DNA of 64,000 nt from Amphibacillus xylanus NBRC 15112 (GTDB taxonomy: Bacteria > Bacillota > Bacilli > Bacillales > Amphibacillaceae). A program made the position numbers and the translations under genes. Location of the stretch: contig NC_018704.1 in the NCBI RefSeq assembly GCF_000307165.1, positions 1,240,001 through 1,304,000 on the forward strand. The letters run 5' to 3'. Shown piece after piece: positions 17,153 to 26,555 of this stretch. Each line of letters opens with the position of its first letter. Position 1 is the stretch's first letter. Below the pieces are notes generated by a model. The model was not told the origin of the DNA and made no database searches. It saw only the letters and a program-made list of their open reading frames with translations.

Positions 17153-17896
17153 ATGGCATTAAATAATGAGAGATTACAAAAGGTTATTGCTCAAAGTGGC
17201 ATAACATCTAGAAGAAAAGCGGAACAATTAATTCTTGATGGTAGAGTTAAAGTAAATGGAAAAGTAGTTAAAACTTTAGGAACGAAAGTTAATCAAAATG
17301 ATGAAATTGAAGTTGATTCTGTACCTATTGAGAAAGAATCGCATGTCTATTACTTGGTTAATAAGCCAAGAACATATATATCAAGTGTTAAAGATGAAAA
17401 AGGCAGAAAAGTAGTAACTGATTTAGTACCTGACTTAGACAAGCGCGTTTATCCAGTTGGTCGATTAGATTATAATACATCAGGTTTAATCATCCTGACC
17501 AATGATGGTGAGTTTGCACAATTGTTGATGCACCCTCGTCATCAAATTGACAAAGTATATGTTGCGAAAGTTAAAGGTATTCCTTCAAAAGCAGCCTTAA
17601 CATTACTAAAGAAGGGAATAAAATCTAAAGGAGAAACCCTTAGAGCGAAACATGTTAAAATTCTCTCTGCTAATAAACAAAAAAATACTGCTATAGTTGA
17701 AATGACTCTAAATGAAGGGAAAAATCGACAGGTTCGTCGCATGTTTGAAGAAATCGATTTTCCTGTGCTCAAACTGAAAAGAGAACGGTATAGCTTCTTA
17801 GACTTAACTGGACTTCAAACGGGTGATTACCGTGAGTTAACGAAAGAAGAAGTTCATAAATTAAGAGAAGAAGCACTCAAAAATCAATCAAAATGA
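17153..17896 (+). CDS. rluB: 23S rRNA pseudouridine synthase RluB
   Basis: 247 residues. The N-terminal S4 RNA-binding domain (LQKVIAQSGITSRRKAEQLI) precedes the pseudouridine synthase domain with the catalytic aspartate in VGRLDYNTSGL and GKNRQVRRMFEEI. It modifies 23S rRNA at helix 89. ATG 17153 is preferred over the in-frame GTG 17144. It sits between spmB and the res genes as in B. subtilis, but resABC do not follow. Confidence 0.93.
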   Translation: MALNNERLQKVIAQSGITSRRKAEQLILDGRVKVNGKVVKTLGTKVNQNDEIEVDSVPIEKESHVYYLVNKPRTYISSVKDEKGRKVVTDLVPDLDKRVYPVGRLDYNTSGLIILTNDGEFAQLLMHPRHQIDKVYVAKVKGIPSKAALTLLKKGIKSKGETLRAKHVKILSANKQKNTAIVEMTLNEGKNRQVRRMFEEIDFPVLKLKRERYSFLDLTGLQTGDYRELTKEEVHKLREEALKNQSK

Positions 17897-17919
17897 TGAA
17901 AAATGATTTAATGCAAAAT

Positions 17920-17928
17920 TGTTATAAT
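17920..17928 (+). promoter_or_regulatory. Candidate extended -10 promoter of resDE
   Basis: TGTTATAAT is an extended -10, 84 nt before resD. No good -35 is visible. It gives resDE its own promoter in the absence of resABC. Confidence 0.4.
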
Positions 17929-18011
17929 TATTTTTCATCACTTTGCGAAAAATGTAGAATTATCCAACAAGACATGAACTAGTGAAAAGAGCGTTGTAGA
18001 GAGGGGTAACA

Positions 18012-18731
18012 ATGATGCAGGATCAACAGACCATTTTAATTATTGAGGATGAGGAGCGCATCAGGAGATTATTAAAAATGTACCTTGAACGTGATGGCTT
18101 CACAACTGTTGAAGCTGAAACCGGTGAATCTGGTTTAGCACTTGCAGTAGAGAATGACTATGATTTAATTATTCTTGATTTAATGCTCCCAACCTTAGAT
18201 GGAATAAGTGTTTGTCAAGAAATTAGAAAAACTAAATCAATGCCAATATTAATGTTAACTGCAAAAGGAGAAGAATCTGATCGGATTCAAGGATTTGAAG
18301 CAGGGGCAGATGATTATGTCGTAAAACCATTTAGTCCAAGAGAAGTTGTTTTAAGAGTAAAAGCTTTATTAAAACGATCACACGGAAGTGAACATACTAA
18401 TATTAGTAATTTTTCAAGTGATGTCTTAGAATTTAAACGGTTGAAAATTGATAATAATGCCCATCGTGTAACTGTTAATAATATTGATTTGACATTAACG
18501 CCTAAAGAATATGATCTTTTATATTTCTTAGCCAATAACCAGGATCATGTTTTCGATCGTGAAACATTACTAAAAGAGGTTTGGCAATATGAGTTCTTTG
18601 GAGATTTAAGAACAGTAGATACACATATTAAGCGTTTAAGAGAAAAGCTTGGTCAAGCAGATGAAAAGGCTGCTCAAATGATTGCTACAGTTTGGGGAGT
18701 AGGTTATAAATTCGAAGTGGATGAAGAATAA
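18012..18731 (+). CDS. resD: Two-component response regulator ResD (OmpR family)
   Basis: 239 residues. The receiver domain has Asp56 in IILDLMLP as phosphoacceptor, with the acidic pair near residue 12 and Lys in VVKPFSP. The C-terminal winged helix is of OmpR type (LTPKEYDLLYFL; VDTHIKRLREKLG). In B. subtilis ResD activates aerobic and anaerobic respiration genes. Two adjacent ATGs (18012 and 18015) follow GAGGGG; either may start. It overlaps resE by one base. Confidence 0.9.
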   Translation: MMQDQQTILIIEDEERIRRLLKMYLERDGFTTVEAETGESGLALAVENDYDLIILDLMLPTLDGISVCQEIRKTKSMPILMLTAKGEESDRIQGFEAGADDYVVKPFSPREVVLRVKALLKRSHGSEHTNISNFSSDVLEFKRLKIDNNAHRVTVNNIDLTLTPKEYDLLYFLANNQDHVFDRETLLKEVWQYEFFGDLRTVDTHIKRLREKLGQADEKAAQMIATVWGVGYKFEVDEE

Positions 18732-20245
18732 TGTTTTGGCGAAATCGAGTTGTGAAATATACAATATCTTTTACTACTGTTTTTATTTTGATATTTTTTC
18801 TGTATGTATCAATAGCAGACACCTATGATCAAAAGACATCAATAGATGAAGTGATACAAGAGTTACAAGAAAGTGCACAACGAGATGATACAATTAGCGA
18901 ACAATCAAATGAATTATTAATAGAAAAACTTGAAACCTTTTTAATAGACTATGATCACTCAATACGTGTTAACCATAGGAGTCAATTGATATTTATTGGT
19001 ATAATATGTAGTTTGATTATAGTTCTATTCGGTGTTTATTTTTCCAAGCGAATTTCAGCCCCACTTAATCATGTCATTCAAAGTACGCGAAAGATTATTG
19101 ATGGTCACTATAATATAAAATTACCAATGAAGTCAAATGATGAAATTGGTCAGTTAGCGATGGCCTTTAACAGAATGAGTCGGCAATTAGGAAATCAAAT
19201 GGAAACGTTACTACAAGAAAAGGATATTTTATTCAGCATTATAGGTTCAATGAAAGACGGTGTCTTAACAATAAACCTTGATGGTGAAATTATCATCTCT
19301 AACCCACAAGCAGATGCGTTTATTGATGATTTTCATTTTGAAGCAGGCAGTCCTAATCAAAAGCAACTTCCGGAAGAGTTGAACGAACTATTTGATTCTG
19401 TAATTGAAAAAGGAACAGCTCAAACTTTTCAAGTGAATATCCAAGGACGTGATTGGGACATTGTGATTACACCATTACATAGAAATAATATAGTACAAGG
19501 TGCTGTCACAATTGTCAGGGATGTTACAGAATCCACTCAGCTTGATCAGTTAAGAGAAACATTTATTGCTAATGTATCTCATGAATTAAGGACACCAATT
19601 TCACTTATGCGAGGATATAGTGAAGCAATTATTGATGGAGTGGCCGAAACAATTGATGAGCAGGTGGAATTAGCGCAGATTATTCATAGTGAATCAGAAA
19701 GAATGGGGCGCTTAGTCAATGAATTGCTAGATTTAACCCGATTGAAGTCTGGCCACTTAGACTTAAATATTCAATCACACTCAGTTCGTGATTTTATTGA
19801 AAAAGTATTACGCAAATTTGCTCAACGGCTTGATGAAAATAAACTTTCATTTAAATTGCATATCGATCATGATGTAGATCAACTTATGTTTGATTATGAT
19901 CGTCTTGAACAAGTTTTGACAAATTTAATTGATAATGCGATTAAGCATACGTTAGAAAATGGTGAAATATTGTTAGAAATATCTAAAATCGGTGATCAGA
20001 TCTGTTTTGAATTATCAGATACTGGTGAAGGCATTCCTTTAGAGGACTTACCATTTGTATTTGAACGTTTTTATATGGCTGATAAATCTAGAGCATCGAA
20101 CCAAGCAGTGAAAAAGGGGACTGGTCTTGGTTTGTCAATTGTTAAACAGATTATTGAAGGGCATCATGGAACGATAAGTGTGCAAAGTAAACTAGGAGAA
20201 GGAACTACTTTTAAATTTCTTTTACCTACTGAGTCAATTTCATAA
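18731..20245 (+). CDS. resE: Sensor histidine kinase ResE with a short extracytoplasmic domain
   Basis: 504 residues. TM1 spans 10-28, the outside part only about 29-84, TM2 85-104, HAMP 105-157 and PAS about 163-265. HisKA has His284 in NVSHELRTPI, and HATPase_c has N, G1 (DTGEGIP), F and G2 (GTGLGLSI) boxes. B. subtilis ResE is nearly 90 residues longer, chiefly because its outside domain is larger. It phosphorylates ResD. The pair is co-translated (one-base overlap). A PhoR/WalK-like paralogue is an alternative, but rluB upstream and sigX downstream argue for ResE. Confidence 0.87.
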   Translation: MFWRNRVVKYTISFTTVFILIFFLYVSIADTYDQKTSIDEVIQELQESAQRDDTISEQSNELLIEKLETFLIDYDHSIRVNHRSQLIFIGIICSLIIVLFGVYFSKRISAPLNHVIQSTRKIIDGHYNIKLPMKSNDEIGQLAMAFNRMSRQLGNQMETLLQEKDILFSIIGSMKDGVLTINLDGEIIISNPQADAFIDDFHFEAGSPNQKQLPEELNELFDSVIEKGTAQTFQVNIQGRDWDIVITPLHRNNIVQGAVTIVRDVTESTQLDQLRETFIANVSHELRTPISLMRGYSEAIIDGVAETIDEQVELAQIIHSESERMGRLVNELLDLTRLKSGHLDLNIQSHSVRDFIEKVLRKFAQRLDENKLSFKLHIDHDVDQLMFDYDRLEQVLTNLIDNAIKHTLENGEILLEISKIGDQICFELSDTGEGIPLEDLPFVFERFYMADKSRASNQAVKKGTGLGLSIVKQIIEGHHGTISVQSKLGEGTTFKFLLPTESIS

Positions 20246-20263
20246 TACAAAAATCTAGTTAAG

Positions 20264-20485
20264 AACACGAACAATTACAAATGAAAATACAATATAATAC
20301 GTAAATAAAGAAGCCTAATCAAGTGATTGGAACGGCAGGCGGCGACTCCAGCGGGAACAATCGTGTCCGAAGATCCAGTGATAAAAGCTTGAAAAGCTTT
20401 TATCAATTAGCTGAGGCCGATCCCGCGGAAAGCGTCCGCCTAGAGTGGAAATCACCGCGTCACCTGTAACCCAATTGTTCGTGTT
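20264..20485. repeat. Palindromic intergenic repeat, copy 1
   Basis: A GC-rich block in an otherwise AT-rich gap of about 395 bp between resE and sigX. A perfect 13-bp outer inverted repeat, AACACGAACAATT (20264-20276) and AATTGTTCGTGTT (20473-20485), encloses a nested fold. Inside it are GACTCCAGCGGGAAC and TCCCGCGGAAAGCG, with GAAGATCCA and TTAGCTGAGGCCG flanking a perfect apical hairpin TGATAAAAGCTT / AAGCTTTTATCA. Core words recur in the copy at 43108-44881. No open frame is present. It may also end resDE transcription. Confidence 0.8.
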
Positions 20486-20587
20486 TTATAGCCAATTAAG
20501 TCATTATGAAATTCATTCACTAGATATAAAAATAAACAAGATATATGTTAGTATTTAAAAAGAACTAATTAAATTCCCTTTTTATAA

Positions 20588-20613
20588 TGTAACCTTTTGA
20601 TTGAACGTTCGAC
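20588..20613 (+). promoter_or_regulatory. Sigma-X-type ECF promoter of sigX-rsiX
   Basis: TGTAAC (20588-20593), a 16-nt spacer and CGAC (20610-20613) match the ECF/sigma-X consensus, 28 nt before sigX. This predicts positive autoregulation. Confidence 0.75.
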
Positions 20614-20640
20614 TAATAAACTAGATAGGGGGTCTTAACT

Positions 20641-21153
20641 TTGCAGACCACATTTGATCACCTATATGATCATTACCATAATGATCTGTATCAATATGTA
20701 TTTTACATGGTTAAGAATCAACATGTTGCTGAGGATATTGTTCAAGAAGTCTACATTAAAGTGTTAAAATCTTATCATAATTTTCGTGGCGAAAGTAGTG
20801 AAAAAACATGGTTGTTTTCAATTGCAAGGCATACGACTATGGATTATTTTCGAAAACAACAACGACAAAAATCGAAACTAGCTACTTTTTTCAACAAGGA
20901 GCAAGATTTAACACTTATTAAAGACAAAGATCCTTTGCCCGAAGAAGTGGCACAATTAAATGATGAATTAAAACGGATTTATCAATTATTAGATCACTGT
21001 ACACTGGATCAAAAAAATGTACTTATCCTCCGTTACATTCAATCTTTATCTATCCATGAGACAGCTCAAATTTTAGAGTGGTCAGAAAGTAAAGTAAAAA
21101 CAACGCAACATCGGGCGATTAAGAAATTACAAGAACTGATAGGTGAAGATTAG
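20641..21153 (+). CDS. sigX: ECF RNA polymerase sigma factor SigX
   Basis: 170 residues. Region 2 is HNDLYQYVFYMVKNQHVAEDIVQEVYIKVL with SSEKTWLFSIARHTTMDYFRKQ, and region 4 is LIL-RYIQSLSIHETAQILEWSESKVKTTQHRAIKKL. It directs envelope-related genes in response to surface stress in B. subtilis. The start is TTG with AGGGGG upstream. It lies 18 nt before its anti-sigma factor gene; res-sigX-rsiX order is as in B. subtilis. Confidence 0.92.
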   Translation: MQTTFDHLYDHYHNDLYQYVFYMVKNQHVAEDIVQEVYIKVLKSYHNFRGESSEKTWLFSIARHTTMDYFRKQQRQKSKLATFFNKEQDLTLIKDKDPLPEEVAQLNDELKRIYQLLDHCTLDQKNVLILRYIQSLSIHETAQILEWSESKVKTTQHRAIKKLQELIGED

Positions 21154-21171
21154 AAAGGGTGTGATGCGGTC

Positions 21172-22389
21172 ATGAATGAACAAGAAAAAAAGTTAATTGA
21201 ACAACTCGGACAACTACCAAAAGTTAAAGATCAACAAAATAAAGCCCTATTATTTGAACAAATCAATCAAAAGGTAAAGGGTGAAACGATGATGAGAAAA
21301 CGAAAAAGAGTAAATTGGGTTGTTCCATCGATTGCGACTGTTGCTGTTGTTGTGTTAGCGTTTATTATGATTCAAAGTGGATTATTTAAGCAAAATTACA
21401 GCGCTGATCAATCAACAGATTTAGAAATTCGTACTAGTGAGATAGCTGAAGTTTCAGATGATAGCAGTGAACTATCTGCATTTGAAATTGAGCAAACTGA
21501 AGATGATGATTATGAAGCTATGGATAGTGCGGATTTTGATTATACAGTATTAGGTAATCGATTGGTTTATTATAATGACGAATATAATTTACCAATTTAC
21601 ACAATTGGCGTTCAGGATCTACAAGCAATGTATGTGATTCCAATTTCTTTAGTTGATACAGCTGCTACAGGAATTGGTTACCCTAATGATGTTTATAATC
21701 GAATTTCAACTTTTGTAGATGAAGATGAGTTCGGGGTTTATGAATACCCGTTTGATGAAATTGAATTTATCTTTAGTGATGATCTTCATGAAATTACGAT
21801 GCGTGTAGCTGATGATTTTGTCTTTCCAGATAGTAGTACTCAAATGGCGTCATTTATTAACATTGTCAATTTTATGTTTGCTAATTATCCAGCGACTGAG
21901 CTTAATTTAGAAACTGAAACAAAAAATTATATTGAATTAGGTCAAATTGGCACAATGGAATCGTTAGAATTAGAACCTGTTAAAAATTTAGCATATAAAA
22001 TCTATCAATATGAAGATAAGGAACGATTGTTAATTCCAATTCAACAACGAATTTCTGGAGAGTCATTCTTCACGATTGATGAAGCCCTATTGGAAATGCA
22101 ATATGATCAACCTGATTTCAATATTACAGCCAGTATTCCTGCAGATGTAGAGTACACAGTTAATCCATCAGATGAAGATGTTGTTAGAATTACGTTTGAA
22201 CCAAATGCAAAGTTTGGGGATAACCGAGAGACCAAAGAAATGATTGAAGCGATTTTAATGACAGCAAAAAGCTTTGGCTTTAGCCATGTTGAGCTTCATT
22301 TAGATGATCATGTAACTCAAGTAAGTCAATTTGATTTAACAGCACCAATTCGAGTGCCAGATGCTGTTAATCCAATTCTTTTACACTAA
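21172..22389 (+). CDS. rsiX: Anti-sigma-X factor RsiX
   Basis: 405 residues. A short cytoplasmic part (1-47) is followed by one membrane helix (about 48-67) and a long, acidic outer domain (DDSSELSAFEIEQTEDDDYEAMD). This topology is that of RsiX, which holds SigX at the membrane. Sequence similarity beyond the topology is hard to judge by eye, so the name rests on gene order. A strong terminator follows. Confidence 0.82.
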   Translation: MNEQEKKLIEQLGQLPKVKDQQNKALLFEQINQKVKGETMMRKRKRVNWVVPSIATVAVVVLAFIMIQSGLFKQNYSADQSTDLEIRTSEIAEVSDDSSELSAFEIEQTEDDDYEAMDSADFDYTVLGNRLVYYNDEYNLPIYTIGVQDLQAMYVIPISLVDTAATGIGYPNDVYNRISTFVDEDEFGVYEYPFDEIEFIFSDDLHEITMRVADDFVFPDSSTQMASFINIVNFMFANYPATELNLETETKNYIELGQIGTMESLELEPVKNLAYKIYQYEDKERLLIPIQQRISGESFFTIDEALLEMQYDQPDFNITASIPADVEYTVNPSDEDVVRITFEPNAKFGDNRETKEMIEAILMTAKSFGFSHVELHLDDHVTQVSQFDLTAPIRVPDAVNPILLH

Positions 22390-22393
22390 TATA

Positions 22394-22419
22394 AAAGAGC
22401 CTAACCAGGCTCTTTTTTT
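22394..22419 (+). terminator. Terminator after rsiX
   Basis: AAAGAGCCT / AGGCTCTTT with the tetraloop AACC, then a T run. Confidence 0.92.
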
Positions 22420-22459
22420 ATTTTTCTAATTATTGTATAATATTTATCAATCTAGTGAT

Positions 22460-22687
<228 letters not shown>

Positions 22688-22815
22688 TCATTGTGCCTCA
22701 CCTTCTCATAACTCTATGGTTTATTTTAAAACCGATAATATAATTATGCAAGAATAGCTGTCATTTGATATGATGGCTGTAATAGACTAAATCTTTATGA
22801 AGTGAGTGGTAGATC

Positions 22816-23856
22816 ATGTTTAATTATCTATTACTATATAGTATTAATCAATTACAAGTTCAAAGAAGTACCGCTTCTATTTATCATATCTTAACAGGTA
22901 GACGTTCAGCACAAACAATTCAAGATGCACACTTTTTTCAGATAACTCCACTTTATTCAATCTATCCACAATTAAAGCGGGAAGATTTTGAAAAGGAGAT
23001 AAAAAAACAAATATCTAATAAGTATTTATCCGTTAAAGGTGAGGGAATGGTAACTTTAACTCCACTTGGTATGAAATATTTAGAAGATCAAAAGAGTAAG
23101 AAACTTGATCACCTATTTCAAGGAATGGCTTACGTTAAGCGAATTCCAATCTTCATCGACCGCTTGTTTTTAGTAATTCAGACATTTTCAAATTTATCTG
23201 TTGAAAACAATCAGTTTCAACCAATTAGTGAAGATCTAAAAGTTCAAAGATGGGTGAAATCATATTTTTACAACATTAAAGATTATCAGGTCTGGTTAAC
23301 AGATGTGTACCATCACTTAACGAAATTTTTATCAAAAATTGATCCACTACAAGCCGAAATTTTCGTTGACCGTTTAACAGGTTATCGGAGATATGGACTT
23401 ACTTTACATCAGATCGCTGCTAAGCATCAGATTACAATACATGATGCTCATCTGTTGTTAAATGCTTGTTATCATCAATTAGTAGATTATATTCTGATAA
23501 ATCAGATTGACATGTTAACATATTTCCTACCAAACAAGAGAGATGGAGTGGAGAAGTTTGTTACTCATTCCGCTTCTAAAACATATGAGATGCTACAAAA
23601 TGGCTATTCAATCGAACAGATCATGTCATATCGGAAATTGAAACAAAGTACAATCGAAGATCATATTGTGGAATTAACATATGCGATTCCAAACTTTGAT
23701 ATCTCAAATTTTATTGAGTCTAATCAATTAAATGTGATTATTAATAAAATTCAAGCGATCAGTGATACAAGGTTATCAAATATTAAACAACAACTAGACA
23801 ATCAATATAGTTATTTTCAAATTCGTCTAGCCATGGCTAAAGCACGATTATCATAG
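22816..23856 (+). CDS. ypbB: Helicase-linked helix-turn-helix protein YpbB
   Basis: 346 residues, largely helical. The C-terminal part (KTYEMLQNGYSIEQIMSYRKLKQSTIEDHIVEL) is the HTH_40 domain often fused or adjacent to RecQ helicases. Nothing catalytic is visible. It lies 14 nt before recS and is very likely co-transcribed. The fer-ypbB-recS order is as in B. subtilis. A role in RecQ-type DNA repair is inferred from that association. Confidence 0.85.
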   Translation: MFNYLLLYSINQLQVQRSTASIYHILTGRRSAQTIQDAHFFQITPLYSIYPQLKREDFEKEIKKQISNKYLSVKGEGMVTLTPLGMKYLEDQKSKKLDHLFQGMAYVKRIPIFIDRLFLVIQTFSNLSVENNQFQPISEDLKVQRWVKSYFYNIKDYQVWLTDVYHHLTKFLSKIDPLQAEIFVDRLTGYRRYGLTLHQIAAKHQITIHDAHLLLNACYHQLVDYILINQIDMLTYFLPNKRDGVEKFVTHSASKTYEMLQNGYSIEQIMSYRKLKQSTIEDHIVELTYAIPNFDISNFIESNQLNVIINKIQAISDTRLSNIKQQLDNQYSYFQIRLAMAKARLS

Positions 23857-23870
23857 GGGTTGGTGTCAGA

Positions 23871-25418
23871 TTGAATTTAGAAGAATTATTATATAAATAC
23901 TTTGGTTATCAATCCTTCCGTCAAGGCCAAAAGGATATTATTCAAGATATTCTAAGTGGAAATCATGTATTTGCGACATTGCCGACGGGATCGGGAAAAT
24001 CAATTTGTTTCCAATTACCTGCAATGATTTTTAAAGGTCATACAATTGTCGTAACTCCATTACTTTCACTAATGGAAGACCAAGTTAAACAATTAAAAAA
24101 ACGAGGGTTTAAGCGTGTTGTTGCGATCAACAGCTTTAATTCGGGTGAACAAAGAGCTAACATATTAAACCGCTTATCTGATTATCAATTGATCTATTTA
24201 TCACCAGAAATGTTACAAAATCAAACAATCATTAATAGACTATCAGAGTTAACAATCGATCTCTTTGTCGTTGATGAGGCACATTGTATTTCGCAATGGG
24301 GCCATGAGTTTAGACCGGATTATCTTAAATTAAATCAAGTTATCGTGCAATTGGGAGATCCAACGGTATTAGCACTAACTGCTACAGCTACGCCGGACGT
24401 TCAATTAGATATAATCAATCATTTTTCAGCTATTGAATTTAACAAACATCTCTATCCAATTGATCGTGACAATATTAGTTTAATTGTTGAACATTTTGAA
24501 CAGCGAAAAGAAAAGGATGAATATCTAATAAATCTATTTCAACAATATACTGTACCAACAATCATTTATTTTTCTAGTAAAAAAGAGACAGAGCGAGTTG
24601 CTAATTTATTAAATGATACATTTAGTCACTTAAATGTAGCTTTCTATCATGGTGGTCTAGAGACAAATGAACGGTTACTAATTCAAGAACAATTTATTGA
24701 AGATCAAATTGATATTATTTGTTCGACTAGTGCATTTGGGATGGGAATTGATAAATCTAACATTCGCTTAATCATCCACTATCATATACCAACGCGATTA
24801 GAATCATTTATTCAAGAAATTGGGCGAGCAGGTCGTGACCAATTAGCTAGTGTTAGCATCACATTGATCACACCAAATGATCAGCACTTACCGAGACACT
24901 TGATCGAAAGTGAATTGCCGACAAAATCAATGATTGAAAGTTTGTTTACTAACTTAGATTATTTACATAAAACTAAGCAAAATATAACTCTTGATCAAGT
25001 ATTAAATATTAATGAACCAATGAATGAGATTCAAAGACAGTTTATTCAAGACAATATAGAACAAACTGGTATAATTGATCTGGAACAACAAATTGACGTT
25101 AACAAAATAAATTTAATGTGGAAAAATGAGCTGATTGATAAAATAGAAAGAAGAACACTTTATAAACATAGAAAACTAAGGGAAATGATGAATTGGGTAT
25201 ATACAACAAATTGTCGTCGTGAGGCATTATATCAATCATTTCAATCAAGCGTAAAAGAGGCAAAATATTTTTGTTGCGATCAATGTGGATTTACTTTAAA
25301 CCAATGGTCACCAGAATCATCACCACGACGAACAAACACGGTGTCATGGCAATTGCAATTAAAATCAATATTGTTACCTTTTGAAACAGGAGGGACTAAT
25401 GATGGAGAAGAAAACTGA
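23871..25418 (+). CDS. recS: ATP-dependent DNA helicase, RecQ-like (RecS)
   Basis: 515 residues, SF2 helicase. Motif 0 is FGYQSFRQGQ, Walker A is PTGSGKS, motif II is VDEAHCISQWGHEF, motif III is LALTATATP, and motifs V-VI are STSAFGMGIDKSNIR and QEIGRAGRD. A zinc-binding region with NCRR and CCDQCG closes the core; no HRDC domain follows. The start is TTG after AGGGGTTGGTG. It unwinds DNA 3'-5' in repair or restart. Its 3' end overlaps the following small gene's ribosome site. Confidence 0.93.
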   Translation: MNLEELLYKYFGYQSFRQGQKDIIQDILSGNHVFATLPTGSGKSICFQLPAMIFKGHTIVVTPLLSLMEDQVKQLKKRGFKRVVAINSFNSGEQRANILNRLSDYQLIYLSPEMLQNQTIINRLSELTIDLFVVDEAHCISQWGHEFRPDYLKLNQVIVQLGDPTVLALTATATPDVQLDIINHFSAIEFNKHLYPIDRDNISLIVEHFEQRKEKDEYLINLFQQYTVPTIIYFSSKKETERVANLLNDTFSHLNVAFYHGGLETNERLLIQEQFIEDQIDIICSTSAFGMGIDKSNIRLIIHYHIPTRLESFIQEIGRAGRDQLASVSITLITPNDQHLPRHLIESELPTKSMIESLFTNLDYLHKTKQNITLDQVLNINEPMNEIQRQFIQDNIEQTGIIDLEQQIDVNKINLMWKNELIDKIERRTLYKHRKLREMMNWVYTTNCRREALYQSFQSSVKEAKYFCCDQCGFTLNQWSPESSPRRTNTVSWQLQLKSILLPFETGGTNDGEEN

Positions 25419-25683
25419 AGACCAAGCAGAAGCGCTAAGACAACAATTAGCTGAAATTAATCAACAAAATCCTACTGAAGAATCGACTAAATCTTTCAAT
25501 AAGCGTGATGATCAAGAAATTGATATTTTGAATTTACCGCCTAGAAGCCAGATCCATCAGGAAGACAAATTTAAGCTCCGGATGAAAATGAGTGGTTCTT
25601 TTCTGCGCCTCATAACGATCCTTATTTTTGTTATTCTCATATTATTATTGAGCTTTAACTACTGGAAGCAATATTTTTTCTAA
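25402..25683 (+). CDS. Short YpbE-like membrane protein without a LysM domain
   Basis: 93 residues. It is charged and glutamine-rich at the N-terminus, with LPPRSQIHQEDKFKLRMKMSG before one transmembrane helix (FLRLITILIFVILILLLSFNYW) at the very end. In B. subtilis the gene after recS is ypbE, a longer membrane protein with a C-terminal LysM domain. Here the protein ends right after the helix, with no LysM coding sequence before the terminator. ATG 25402 is 7 nt after GGAGGG; ATG 25399 and TTG 25381 are also in frame. Confidence 0.65.
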   Translation: MEKKTEDQAEALRQQLAEINQQNPTEESTKSFNKRDDQEIDILNLPPRSQIHQEDKFKLRMKMSGSFLRLITILIFVILILLLSFNYWKQYFF

Positions 25684-25721
25684 TCAAGTGCTATTTTAAT
25701 TATGATTCAAATCTATTATAA

Positions 25722-25767
25722 GAATAAACCGTATCAACATATTTTAGTTGATACGGTTTATTTTTTT
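25722..25767. terminator. Bidirectional terminator between the ypbE-like gene and ypbH
   Basis: AAACCGTATCAAC (25726-25738) pairs perfectly with GTTGATACGGTTT (25747-25759). T runs lie on both strands, serving the convergent genes. Confidence 0.88.
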
Positions 25768-25769
25768 GA

Positions 25770-26342
25770 TTAATTAAAATAGTTTCTAATTTGTAGCAAT
25801 GCATTTTCACTCATAATAACCTTACCATATTCATAAAGCTGTTCTGGTGAAAGGAGTGTAGGATTTCCATACTCCGATAATAAAGCAATGATGTCCTCTT
25901 TAATATGATCTTCTTGAAGATGATCAGGTAAATGTAAGTAATAGCTATCGTCATAATAGAAAATAGAGCCTGCGTCGATATTTAAACGCGTCATGACTTT
26001 AGATAACTGGATGATATCTTCAAAGTCATCAAACTCAAATAGTAATGAATGTCGCTCAGATAACGTGACCTTCATTTCAAGATAGTCTTCATCATAATCC
26101 TCATCTTCTTGAGTGACGATAATTAACATGCCCTGTGCTTGAATGATATAGATTTGTACGGTTAATATACCAGATAGTTCAATATCTAACTCATCACTTG
26201 CTTCAAGCATCATTTCATGAAATTCCATTTGCATAGCTGGCAAATCCTCTAACATGAGATTTTCTGTAATTCCTCTTTCAATCAAGTCATCAAATGTTAA
26301 AAAGATTTTAAACTTGTTTGATGAAATCCTCTCTAAACGCAT
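25770..26342 (-). CDS. ypbH: MecA-family adaptor protein (YpbH/MecB)
   Basis: 190 residues. The N-terminal MRLERISSNKFKIFLTFDDLIERGI is the MecA-family substrate-binding domain. The C-terminal domain (FEFDDFEDIIQLSKVMTRLNIDAGSIFYYDDSYYLHL) is the ClpC-binding fold. It is joined by an acidic linker (EDEDYDEDY). These adaptors feed proteins to ClpCP. The start at 26342 is preceded by a perfect GGAGGTGATT, which overlaps an in-frame ATG at 26357 that I reject. The position before sleB points to YpbH rather than MecA. Confidence 0.88.
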   Translation of the reverse strand: MRLERISSNKFKIFLTFDDLIERGITENLMLEDLPAMQMEFHEMMLEASDELDIELSGILTVQIYIIQAQGMLIIVTQEDEDYDEDYLEMKVTLSERHSLLFEFDDFEDIIQLSKVMTRLNIDAGSIFYYDDSYYLHLPDHLQEDHIKEDIIALLSEYGNPTLLSPEQLYEYGKVIMSENALLQIRNYFN

Positions 26343-26555
26343 GTCAATCACCTCCATAAATATCAGACGTTAATCGAAAAAATCCGTCTAGCTATCATTA
26401 TATGATATCTATAATTAAATTGAAACAATGACGCTTAATTCACACAACAAAAAATGAAATTTGCTTAGTTGAGTTAAATTTATGTATAAAAAAGAGACTT
26501 TAATTTAAGCTAAAGTGTAACTAGTTATTATCATGTGGATTTAGGAGGCGATTAT

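Noticed and set aside
26484-26512. Sigma-G promoter for sleB
   Set aside because: GTATA-N17-TAAGCTA has two mismatches in the -10; too weak to annotate although sleB is a forespore gene.
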